A DNA stretch of 64,000 bases, taken from contig CALFBH010000016.1 of assembly GCA_937951615.1 (NCBI GenBank), positions 46,746 through 110,745 of the forward strand, given 5' to 3'. The DNA comes from an uncultured Saprospiraceae bacterium. GTDB lineage: Bacteria; Bacteroidota; Bacteroidia; Chitinophagales; Saprospiraceae. The translations under genes and the position numbers were made by a program. Positions 32,872 through 40,793 of the stretch are shown here, in pieces; position 1 is the stretch's first letter; every line of letters starts with the position of its first letter. A model generated the notes under the pieces. That model saw only the letters and a list, made by a program, of their open reading frames with translations, was not told the origin of the DNA and made no database searches.

Positions 32872-33776
32872 ATAAAAAACTGAATGGCGATGATTTTCGA
32901 TTTAAAAAAGAAAAATCTGCACACTATCTGTCTTGGCTGGCGAAGTGGATGAATGGGCGGAATGCGGTGAGTTTTGAATTGGCGGATTTTCAGCCTTGGG
33001 ATTTGAAGAGACGGTGGTTGATGATTTCTATTTTTATTTTGGTCTTTGGTTTATTCTTTGGTTTAGTAGATGGCTTAATTTCGGGTGTAGTCTTCAGTTC
33101 GATGGAACGTTTACGGGACGGTTTACTATTTGGGGTAGTTTTTGGCTTGATTTCTGGGCTCCGGGTTAAAATTAGTACGGAAGATGCCAGACATTTTAAA
33201 TGGGCTAAGTTAATCTCATTTTTTACGTGGGGCAAAATTTTAGCTCATACAATAAAGCGAACTTTGGTTATCTGTTTAGTTTTAGGTTTAGTTTTTGGTT
33301 TGGGAGATGGTTTGGTCGATAATGTACTGAATCGCTTTCGGAGTGGTTTATCCTTTGGTTTGTCTATGGGTCTGCCTTTCTGTTTGGTTGAAGGAGTCAT
33401 CATTAAGTCTTCTACCATATCTTATTTTGAAACGGTAAGATTACCTTATCATCGATTAAAAGCTGGATTATTATTAAAAATGATTCAGCTTATTATAGTT
33501 ATCTTTTGGTTTGTCATCTTGTACAGTTCCATAGGGTTGATAATTACTTTCAAGGGTGTTGTTTATGTCGTGTTGCTTATGTCTCCATTCATATTATACA
33601 ATATTCCACTTATTGAACATTTTGTGTTAAGAACAGCCTTATCCCTAGAAAAAAAAGCCCCCCTCCGCTACGTCAAATTCCTAAACGAAGCCACCGAAGC
33701 CCGCATACTCGAAAGAGACGGTGGGCAGTGGCGTTTCCGGCATCAGCTTTTACAGGATTATTTTGCAAAATTATAG
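32778..33776 (+). CDS. Transmembrane C-terminal part of the NACHT NLR-like gene
   Basis: This frame is open from 32778. It first gives the missing NACHT continuation (DLAALPEKEADIENYLIETF, KSAHYLSWLAKWMNGRN) and then a membrane region built of repeated Gly-Leu helices: LVFGLFFGLVDGLISGVVF, LFGVVFGLISGL, VLGLVFGLGDGL and LSFGLSMGLPFCLVEG. Two further helices follow, and a conserved C-terminal segment, RYVKFLNEATEARILERDG then WRFRHQLLQDYFAKL, typical of membrane-type NACHT proteins. An ATG at 32949 exists but would omit the link region. The membrane part may act as a pore-forming or membrane-damaging effector (inference). The gene ends six bases before the hairpin-repeat array. Confidence 0.75.
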   Translation, partial: CRSPAPFSSTDLAALPEKEADIENYLIETFVNKKLNGDDFRFKKEKSAHYLSWLAKWMNGRNAVSFELADFQPWDLKRRWLMISIFILVFGLFFGLVDGLISGVVFSSMERLRDGLLFGVVFGLISGLRVKISTEDARHFKWAKLISFFTWGKILAHTIKRTLVICLVLGLVFGLGDGLVDNVLNRFRSGLSFGLSMGLPFCLVEGVIIKSSTISYFETVRLPYHRLKAGLLLKMIQLIIVIFWFVILYSSIGLIITFKGVVYVVLLMSPFILYNIPLIEHFVLRTALSLEKKAPLRYVKFLNEATEARILERDGGQWRFRHQLLQDYFAKL

Positions 33777-33781
33777 CTCGT

Positions 33782-34460
33782 CGGTTTCGTAAACGTGTGG
33801 CGGCTGCCTGGAGGGAGGACGTTTGCTAAACCTTCCTGAGAGACTGCTGCAAAGTTTAGGTTTAGGAAACTCGCTCCTCACAGGCTGCCCGCAAGTTTAC
33901 TAAACCATGCCCAAATCTTCGGTTTCGTAAACGTGTGGCGGCTGCCTTGCAGGGAGGACGTTTGCTAAACCTTCCTGAGAGACTGCTGCAAAGTTTAGGT
34001 TTAGGAAGCTCGCTCCTCGCAGGCTACCCGCAAGTTTACTAAACCATGCTCAAATCTTCGGTTTCGTAAACGTGTGGCGGCTGCATGAAGGGAGGACGTT
34101 TGCTAAACCTTCCTGAGAGACTGCTGCAAAGTTTAGGTTTAGGAAACTCCCTCCTCGCAGGCTACCCGCAAGTTTACTAAACCATGCTCAAATCTTCGGT
34201 TTCGTAAACGTGTGGCGGCTGCTTGGAGGGAAGACGTTTGCTAAACCTTCCTGAGAGACTACTGCAAAGTTTAGGTTTAGGAAACTCGCTCCTCGCGGGG
34301 CTGCCCGCAAGTTTACTAAACCATGCTCAAATCTTCGGTTTCGTAAACGTGTGGCGGCTGCATTGAGGGCGGTCGTTTGCTAAACCTTCCTGAGAGACTG
34401 CTGCAAAGTTTAGGTTTAGGAAACTCCCTCCTCGCAGGCTGCCCGCAAGTTTACTAAACC
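33782..34460. repeat. Five tandem copies of a 138-139-bp hairpin repeat
   Basis: Units begin at 33782, 33920, 34059, 34197 and 34336 with CGGTTTCGTAAACGTGTGGC and end with AAGTTTACTAAACC; the last unit lacks the linker CATGCTCAAATCTT. Each unit folds on itself: its ends are imperfect inverted repeats (GGTTTCGTAAAC against GGTTTAGTAAAC), and an inner pair, GTTTGCTAAACC against GGTTTAGGAAAC, closes a loop around GAGAGACTGCTGCAAAG. Units are nearly identical except for about six bases after GGCGGCTGC. No spacer acquisition pattern and no reading frame. Confidence 0.92.
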
Positions 34461-34617
34461 CTATTTTAGACCACTAAAACTCCTCGCGGGTGAGCCTTCC
34501 TTTAGGAATAAAAGGCGCGGGAGGGTACTGAAAATTGAGTTTTGTAAACTGAAATCAAAAATTGGTCGAAACATTTTGACCTTTCAGGCAATTTCCACGT
34601 ATATTACTTCCTTTTAG

Positions 34618-34778
34618 AGGAATGATAAAAAAATAGGTTTCGCATTTTAGGTAGTTTATTTTGGTGCTGGACAAGGCGCAAAGAAGGAGCTATGCATTAG
34701 CATAGTGACTGATGCAGCAACGAAGTACAGTGCAAAAATAAACACATCAAATCGTAAAGTTATTTTTTTATCATTTCT
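34618..34778. mobile_element. MITE-like palindromic element just upstream of clpB
   Basis: Arms of about 50 bases face each other. The outer part, GAATGATAAAAAAATA (34620-34635), is mirrored by TATTTTTTTATCATTTC (34761-34777), and the inner part, GTTTATTTTGGTGC, by GTGCAAAAATAAAC. The interior includes GCTATGCATTAGCATAG. The right end is 22 bp from the clpB ATG, so the element contains or displaces the promoter. Confidence 0.65.
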
Positions 34779-34799
34779 TAGGCAATTTAAAAAATTGAA

Positions 34800-37592
34800 A
34801 TGACCTACGACAGTTTTACCACAAAAGCCCAGCAAGCCATATATAAAGCACAGGCACTGGGCAAAGAAAATCAGCAACAATACATCGACACTTCGCACCT
34901 GATGAAAGGTATCCTCGAAATAGACGAGGAAATCACTGGACATCTCTTGAAAAAAGCAGGTGTGGATATGAATAAGCTCAAATCACAATTGGATGCTTTA
35001 ATCAGCACCTATCCGAAAGTCAAGGGCGCCGATAAGCAATACCTGAGTAAAGAAGCGAATAATGCAATAGCCGCCGCACAAAAACTGGCCAAAGCACAGG
35101 AAGATGAATTTATTTCTTTAGAAATACTCGTTCTGGGTATCCTTAAAGGCGGCGATACAACCGCTAAAATAATAAAGGAACTTGGCGCGACAGAAAAAGG
35201 TTTTGCGGAAGGCATCAAGGAATTGCGGAAAGGACGAAAAGTCAAAACACAAAGCGACGACAACCAGTATAATTCCCTCAAACGCTTTGCGGTAAACCTC
35301 TGCGAACAAGCAAGGCTGGGCAAACTTGACCCCATCATTGGTCGGGATGAAGAGATGCGCCGACTGCTGCAAATTTTGACCAGAAGAAAGAAAAACAATC
35401 CGATTATTGTCGGTGAGCCTGGCGTCGGAAAAACAGCCATCGTAGAAGGCATTGCCCGCCGGATTGTGGACAATGATGTACCCGACAATCTGAAAGGCAA
35501 AACGCTCTACTCGCTGGATTTGGCTTCTCTTATTGCTGGTGCAAAATACAAAGGCGAGTTTGAAGAAAGACTCAAAGGCGTCATCAAAGAAGTGCAGAGC
35601 GCGGAAGGCGATATCATCCTATTTATGGACGAAATTCACACGCTCATCGGCGCAGGTGGCGGTAGTGGCGGCATGGATGCAGCTAATATCCTGAAGCCAG
35701 CATTGGCGCGGGGCGAACTGCGGGCGATTGGTGCCACGACATTGGATGAATATCAAAAATATTTTGAAAAAGATAAAGCACTGGTGCGTCGTTTTCAAAC
35801 GGTCGTCATTGATGAACCAAGCGTCGAAGACACCATATCTATCCTGCGTGGATTGCGCGAACGCTATGAAACCCACCACAAAGTTCGCATACTGGATGAT
35901 GCGCTGATCGCAGCGGCAAGGCTTTCTGACCGCTATATTACGGAACGTGCTTTGCCCGACAAGGCGATTGATTTGATTGATGAAGCTGCGGCTAAATTGC
36001 GGATGGAATTGCTCTCCGTTCCTGCGGCACTGGACGAATTGATACGTAGAGAAAAGCAATTGGAAATCGAAAAGGCAGCCATTAAACGGGAAAAAGACAA
36101 GAAAAAACTGGCCGTCTTAGAAAAACAATTGGCAGATGCCCGCGAAGACCGCGAAAGTATGGAAGCCAAATGGCTCGGAGAAAAAGCCATTACGGATGTC
36201 ATCCAAAAACATAAACTGGCAATCGAGGAACTCAGTATAGAAGCCGACGAAGCGGAGCGCAACAGCGATTACGAAAAAGTAGCCGAACTGCGCTACGGAA
36301 AAATAAAAGAACAAGAAACACTCCTGAAAGCTGCCGAAGACAAGCTCACAAAACTTTCTCCCGATAGTCGCCTCACCGACGAAGAAGTGGATGCAGATAA
36401 TGTAGCCGAAGTCGTGGCAAGTTGGACAGGCATTCCCGTCCAGAAAATGATGCAAAGCGACCGCGACAAACTCCTGAATCTGGAAGACGAAATTCACCAA
36501 CGCCTTATTGGTCAGCACGAAGCCGTGGTGGCCGTATCCGATGCGGTGCGCCGTAGTCGTTCTGGCTTGCAGGATACCGGCAAACCAATTGGTTCATTTA
36601 TCTTCCTTGGCCCGACGGGTGTTGGTAAGACGGAGTTGGCGAAAGCCCTTGCGGAAGTCTTGTTTGACGATGAAACGGCGATCACGCGCATAGACATGAG
36701 TGAGTTTCAGGAACGCCATACCGTGTCGCGCCTAGTGGGTGCGCCTCCTGGCTACATTGGTTACGATGAGGGCGGGCAACTGACCGAAGCTGTGCGCCGC
36801 AAGCCTTACTCGATTGTCCTGCTGGATGAAATCGAAAAAGCGCATCCTGATGTCTTTAATATTCTGTTACAATTGCTGGACGATGGACGACTGACTGATA
36901 ATAAAGGTCGGGTTGCCAATTTCAAAAACACCATTGTCATCATGACCTCCAATATGGGCGCGCAGGTGATTTTGGACAATTTTGAAGACCTCGAATACAT
37001 CAAAGAAGAAGACAAGCGACAGGAAATCATAGAAGCCACCAAAGAGGAAGTTTTTGAATTATTAAAAGAAGACCTCCGTCCTGAATTTCTGAATCGTATT
37101 GACGAGCGCATCATGTTTTCGCCGCTTTCCCGCGATGAAATCCGCCAGATTTTGGTCTTGCTGATGCGCAAAGTCAAAAAGATGCTGGTCAGCCAGCAAA
37201 TGGAACTTTGGGTCAGCGATAATGCACTCGACCACTTGGCTGATTTGGGTTATAATCCACAATTTGGCGCAAGACCGATGAAGCGTGTCCTGCAAAAAGA
37301 ACTGGTGAATGCTTTGTCTAAAGAATTGCTAAAAGGCAAGTTCCTCGCAGGCGACACCATTCATACAGATGTGAATGATAAAGATGAATTGGTGTTCACC
37401 AAAACGAAACCAAAAGCAAAGCCACGCAAAGCAAAAGCAACAGCCGCAGCACCCGCTAAAAAGCGCACCCGCCGCAGCAAGAAAGGCCCTGCCGATAGTA
37501 ATCCGGATGAGCAAGCGAAAAAGCAAATCAGCGAGGTAGAAAAAGCGGCTAAAGATGTGGAAGATGCAGCGGCGAAGCTGAAGAAGAAGTAA
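34800..37592 (+). CDS. clpB: ClpB disaggregase with an added basic C-terminal tail
   Basis: 930 residues. N-terminal Clp repeat domain (1-145), NBD1 with GEPGVGKT (about 205-212) and MDEIHTLIGAG, a coiled-coil middle domain (about 400-530), and NBD2 with GPTGVGKTELAKALAE (about 604) and LDEIEKAHPDVFN. It is an ATP-driven hexamer that pulls apart protein aggregates with DnaK. The usual protein ends near VNDKDELVFTK; here about 60 extra residues follow, rich in Lys, Ala and Arg (KPRKAKATAAAPAKKRTRRS, then EVEKAAKDVEDAAAKLKKK). Such a tail resembles histone H1-like or nucleoid-binding sequences. A MITE-like element covers the promoter region and a 54-bp palindrome follows the gene. Confidence 0.95.
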   Translation: MTYDSFTTKAQQAIYKAQALGKENQQQYIDTSHLMKGILEIDEEITGHLLKKAGVDMNKLKSQLDALISTYPKVKGADKQYLSKEANNAIAAAQKLAKAQEDEFISLEILVLGILKGGDTTAKIIKELGATEKGFAEGIKELRKGRKVKTQSDDNQYNSLKRFAVNLCEQARLGKLDPIIGRDEEMRRLLQILTRRKKNNPIIVGEPGVGKTAIVEGIARRIVDNDVPDNLKGKTLYSLDLASLIAGAKYKGEFEERLKGVIKEVQSAEGDIILFMDEIHTLIGAGGGSGGMDAANILKPALARGELRAIGATTLDEYQKYFEKDKALVRRFQTVVIDEPSVEDTISILRGLRERYETHHKVRILDDALIAAARLSDRYITERALPDKAIDLIDEAAAKLRMELLSVPAALDELIRREKQLEIEKAAIKREKDKKKLAVLEKQLADAREDRESMEAKWLGEKAITDVIQKHKLAIEELSIEADEAERNSDYEKVAELRYGKIKEQETLLKAAEDKLTKLSPDSRLTDEEVDADNVAEVVASWTGIPVQKMMQSDRDKLLNLEDEIHQRLIGQHEAVVAVSDAVRRSRSGLQDTGKPIGSFIFLGPTGVGKTELAKALAEVLFDDETAITRIDMSEFQERHTVSRLVGAPPGYIGYDEGGQLTEAVRRKPYSIVLLDEIEKAHPDVFNILLQLLDDGRLTDNKGRVANFKNTIVIMTSNMGAQVILDNFEDLEYIKEEDKRQEIIEATKEEVFELLKEDLRPEFLNRIDERIMFSPLSRDEIRQILVLLMRKVKKMLVSQQMELWVSDNALDHLADLGYNPQFGARPMKRVLQKELVNALSKELLKGKFLAGDTIHTDVNDKDELVFTKTKPKAKPRKAKATAAAPAKKRTRRSKKGPADSNPDEQAKKQISEVEKAAKDVEDAAAKLKKK

Positions 37593-37617
37593 GGAATATC
37601 GAACCGCAGAATAAGGA

Positions 37618-37671
37618 ATGTCGAATGTTGTAGCGGAAATTCATGAATTTCCGCTACAACATTCGACATTT
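37618..37671. repeat. Perfect 54-bp palindrome between clpB and the LRR gene
   Basis: Each 27-base half is the exact complement of the other; the centre is GGAAATTCATGAATTTCC and the outer ends are AATGTCGAATGTTG / CAACATTCGACATT. Read on the plus strand it is followed by TTTT, so it could terminate clpB. Related GAATATCGAA words recur at 38898-38950. Confidence 0.85.
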
Positions 37672-37689
37672 TTGTAAAACCAAATCACT

Positions 37690-38895
37690 ATGAAAACAAT
37701 TAACAAAGTACTATTCATTTTAACCTTTATTACCACTTACGCTTTTGCTCAAACCTGCCAGGAAGAAGATTATATCGCTTTACGAGCTTTGTATTTAAGT
37801 ACTAACGGAGATAATTGGTATAATAATAACGGCTGGCCTTCAGAGGGCGTCTTCAATGCCAACCCGACAATGCCCACAGGTACAGATGTCAGTACATGGT
37901 ATGGGATAATAACTGACGGAACGGGTTGTGTGATTTGTATTGATATGGGGGGGTATGGAGACTGTGCCGGGTATGCTGATGTCGGTAATAACTTGATCGG
38001 TAGTATTCCGCCGGAAATTGGAAATTTGAGTAATCTGCAGGCATTATTATTGCTCATTAATCAACTGACGGGTAACATTCCAGCCGAAATAGGCAACTTA
38101 GATAATCTGGAATTATTATTTTTATTGAGAAACCAACTGACAGGTAGTATCCCTTCCGAAATTGGGAATCTAAGCAATCTGAAGGGGCTGGGATTTGAGA
38201 ATAATCAGCTAACTGGTAGTATTCCCCTTGAATTTGGTGATTTAAGCAATCTAATAGGCCTGAGTTTACAGGATAATCAACTTAGCGGAAATATTCCTCC
38301 GGAACTCGGCAATTTATATAGCCTGAGAAGCATGAGACTTTCCGATAATCAATTGACAGGCAATATCCCTTCCGAAATAGGTGGCTTAGATGAATTGATA
38401 CGTTTACAGTTGGACAACAATCAATTGACAGGGAGCATTCCCCCTGAATTTGGTAATTTAGATAATCTGGAAAGATTATGGTTGTTTAACAATCAGTTAG
38501 ATGGTTGTTATGATCTTACAATCAATACATTATGTGCACAACTTGATCCTGCTTATAATAATAATTCTTATGTCTCTGCGGGGAATAATTTCAATGCCAC
38601 CTGGGAAGATTTCTGCGCCACTGGAACAGGCACTTGCGTAGTAAACGTTGATAATACCCAACAATCCAACTTTAAAGTCTATCCGATTCCTGCCCATGAT
38701 TTTGTCGTCTTTGATGTGCCAAATAACACGACCAACATTCAAGTTGTTTTACACGACATCAATGGCAGACAAATCAGCCATCAGCTACTTCCGACAGATC
38801 ATCAAATATCAGTCAGTCATTTGAATACTGGCGTATATGTTTATCGACTTTTTTATGAGGATGAAGTGTATAGCGGGAAAATTATAGTGGAATAA
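37690..38895 (+). CDS. Secreted leucine-rich-repeat protein with T9SS sorting domain
   Basis: 401 residues. Signal peptide (MKTINKVLFILTFITTYAFA), then a plant-type LRR cap (ALYLSTNGDNWYNNNGWPSE) and about eight 23-24-residue repeats of the form LTGSIPPEIGNLSNLQ (residues about 95-275). The C-terminus FKVYPIPAHDFVVFDVP ... VSHLNTGVYVYRLFYEDEVY is a type A T9SS sorting domain. The protein is expected to be exported through T9SS and attached to the surface or released. LRR surfaces bind other proteins or glycans; no target can be named. The repeats are also similar at DNA level, so copy number may vary among strains. Confidence 0.9.
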   Translation: MKTINKVLFILTFITTYAFAQTCQEEDYIALRALYLSTNGDNWYNNNGWPSEGVFNANPTMPTGTDVSTWYGIITDGTGCVICIDMGGYGDCAGYADVGNNLIGSIPPEIGNLSNLQALLLLINQLTGNIPAEIGNLDNLELLFLLRNQLTGSIPSEIGNLSNLKGLGFENNQLTGSIPLEFGDLSNLIGLSLQDNQLSGNIPPELGNLYSLRSMRLSDNQLTGNIPSEIGGLDELIRLQLDNNQLTGSIPPEFGNLDNLERLWLFNNQLDGCYDLTINTLCAQLDPAYNNNSYVSAGNNFNATWEDFCATGTGTCVVNVDNTQQSNFKVYPIPAHDFVVFDVPNNTTNIQVVLHDINGRQISHQLLPTDHQISVSHLNTGVYVYRLFYEDEVYSGKIIVE

Positions 38896-39056
38896 ATTCT
38901 GAATATTGAACCGCAGAATATCGAACAGAGGAATATCGAATATCGAAGTAAAAACTAGAATTGTACTATAATTCTTCTCTTTGCTATTCTGCGGTCAATG
39001 ACTTTGGGTGCTTTCAATTCTAACAAAAAAGCAGTATCTTGGATAAAATTCAAATC

Positions 39057-39290
39057 ATGACTTTAGAAGCTAAAAAACTGGAATTAATTCAGCGACTGGC
39101 AATCGTTGAAAACGCATATACTTTGCAAATCGTAGAAGAAGCGCTTAATGCAGATTAATTGGATAACGACTGGCAGCTTTCGCTGGAACAGGAGCAGTTT
39201 CTTAAAGAATCTATTGCAGAAGCTGATGCAGGTGAAACTATTCCTCATAAGGAGGTGATGAGAAAAATCAGAGAAAAGTATCAACTATGA
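39057..39290 (+). pseudogene. Small antitoxin-like gene interrupted by a stop codon
   Basis: One frame reads MTLEAKKLELIQRLAIVENA, meets TAA at 39156-39158 after 33 codons, and continues without shift for 43 more codons (LSLEQEQFLKESIAEADAGE, IPHKEVMRKIREKYQL) to TGA at 39290. The two halves together have the length and pattern of short antitoxins of RelE/ParE-type modules (helix at the start, then L..EQ...L..SI.EA..G...PH.EVM..I..KY). No toxin gene follows; a GNAT gene starts 93 bp later. Probably an inactivated orphan antitoxin, unless the stop is a sequencing error. Confidence 0.6.
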
Positions 39291-39383
39291 TCAGCGTTTT
39301 CAATACCCAACAAAGCTCCCAGAAAATCAATTTTTAACGAACTTTCCCCGAACTCTTCCTCTATATCAGACGTTTCCCCCTCC

Positions 39384-40346
39384 ATGCACACAATAAACAA
39401 AATACCACCCAATCCCTCAGAAGAAGACCTACAGCCCATCATCGCCTTCCGAAAACGCTTTTTTGCACAAGCACACCCCAATGATGCCCCACCAAATTTC
39501 GAGAGCTGGCGAACAACAATCGAGCAAGGCTACAAAAACAGACGTGGTTTTGCTTTTTATACTATACTGGCTGATGGACAAGTCATTGCAAATATCAGAC
39601 ATGTTGAGCGAGAACCTGCAAAATTAACGATTACAATAGACTATGATAAAGAGCAGGAAAACACAGCATTACACCAAGTACTGTGCAAACATCTCAAGGA
39701 ATGGAAAAAGAATGCTCCGACCATCATTATAGAAAGTAGAACAGATTTTATGGCTAGCGTTTTGGAAGCCTGTGATTTTCAAAAAGGCAATCAGGCGGTC
39801 TTCACTTCTCTTCAACTTGCCGACCTGAACCCCGAAATGCTGGATGAATGGACACAAGACTTGCCAGCAAATCTGACCTGCTCTTTTATGGGGAAACCCA
39901 ATGAAAAAGAATGTGCAGAAATCGCAGAAATTATGACCTTCCTACTCAACGATATGGAGCGAGAAGACAAGAGCCTCGACTATAATGTCACAAGAGAGGA
40001 TTTCTCTAAAATGATTCAGAATATTTATGACGCAGGCAATACGGCACAGCATCTCGTGCTTAGAAATGAGCAAGGGAAATTGATTGGAAAGTCTGTCGTG
40101 ATTTATAATTTAGAACACTCAAAAGTCGGCTTCCAAAAAATGACCGGCACACTACCCGAATACAGAAGAAAAGGACTCGCTAAGTTTTTAAAGGCTAAAA
40201 TCTACAAATATCTACTTGAACATGTTCCTGAATTAGAAACCATCAAAACGGATTATTTTGCAGATAATTACAGAATATCAACCCTCAATGCGCAAATGGG
40301 ATTCAAAGAAGACTATAAGGTACAGCAATGGTATTTTAAAAATTAG
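39384..40346 (+). CDS. Tandem-GNAT acetyltransferase-like protein
   Basis: 320 residues, cytoplasmic. The C-terminal half (about 170-320) is a GNAT domain: HLVLRNEQGKLIGKSVVIYN, then GTLPEYRRKGLAKFLKAKIY, which carries the acetyl-CoA pyrophosphate loop R-x-x-G-L/A, then IKTDYFADNYRISTLNAQMG with the conserved Asn. The N-terminal half (about 1-150) resembles a second, degenerate GNAT fold without the loop. The substrate is unknown; two-domain GNATs of this kind act on small molecules or aminoglycoside-like compounds in some bacteria. Stands alone between a broken antitoxin gene and a nested repeat. Confidence 0.82.
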   Translation: MHTINKIPPNPSEEDLQPIIAFRKRFFAQAHPNDAPPNFESWRTTIEQGYKNRRGFAFYTILADGQVIANIRHVEREPAKLTITIDYDKEQENTALHQVLCKHLKEWKKNAPTIIIESRTDFMASVLEACDFQKGNQAVFTSLQLADLNPEMLDEWTQDLPANLTCSFMGKPNEKECAEIAEIMTFLLNDMEREDKSLDYNVTREDFSKMIQNIYDAGNTAQHLVLRNEQGKLIGKSVVIYNLEHSKVGFQKMTGTLPEYRRKGLAKFLKAKIYKYLLEHVPELETIKTDYFADNYRISTLNAQMGFKEDYKVQQWYFKN

Positions 40347-40375
40347 AAATGAAAAAGCAAAACTAGCCGCTTAAA

Positions 40376-40610
40376 CTTAACCCAAGTTGAATATGTAGCT
40401 CCCAAATCTTATCAAGGCTGGTCAAAGAAAAACGTGTGTATTACAAATTGCACTTTCTCTCTCGCCCATGGTTTTCAACCGTGGGCGAATCGAACGGCAA
40501 AATTGTCCAATTTACTATACACACTATCAAACTATTAAACGTCATAAACCCTATAAACTACAGACTGTGAAAATGTAAAATTGGGGGCTACTATTTCAAC
40601 TTGGGCTAAG
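40376..40610. mobile_element. MITE-like element with CTTAACCCAAGTTGAA termini
   Basis: About 31-base inverted arms: CTTAACCCAAGTTGAA (left, 40376) against CTTAGCCCAAGTTGAA (right, reading inward from 40610), continuing through GTAGC and CCCAA. No coding capacity. A copy of the GTGTGTATAAC element sits inside it. Confidence 0.65.
40434..40524. mobile_element. Short copy of the GTGTGTATAAC element, nested
   Basis: 91 bp from GTGTGTATTACAAATTGC to TATACACAC with the internal palindrome CGCCCATGG/CCGTGGGCG. Smaller than the 31416 copy. Confidence 0.65.
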
Positions 40611-40616
40611 TACTAA

Positions 40617-40660
40617 ACACACCAATCACCAATCCACCAATCACCAACCACCACCTCAAC
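40617..40660. repeat. CACCAAT word repeat, second copy
   Basis: Text of the same AATCACCAA words as at 3378. The remaining 130 bp before the next gene hold nothing recognisable. Confidence 0.55.
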
Positions 40661-40793
40661 TATCGGTTTTTACAAAATAATGTATAGAAAATTAATAGAA
40701 GGATGGTATCTTTATGCTAAATTGCAAAAATTCCCCACCCCTTGCGTAATCTAACCTAAGCACTTGATTTATAAAACGCAGCAATAACGAATT

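Noticed and set aside
33782..34460. CRISPR array
   Set aside because: Units of 138 bp are almost wholly identical with no 30-40-bp unique spacers, and no cas genes are nearby.
33782..34460. Integron attC array or retron msr-msd
   Set aside because: No gene cassettes lie between units, the canonical attC core sites are not at the unit ends, and no integrase or reverse transcriptase is present.
34656..34943. Small membrane-like frame upstream of clpB on the minus strand
   Set aside because: It covers the MITE-like element and the antisense of the clpB start; the hydrophobicity comes from A/T-rich arms.
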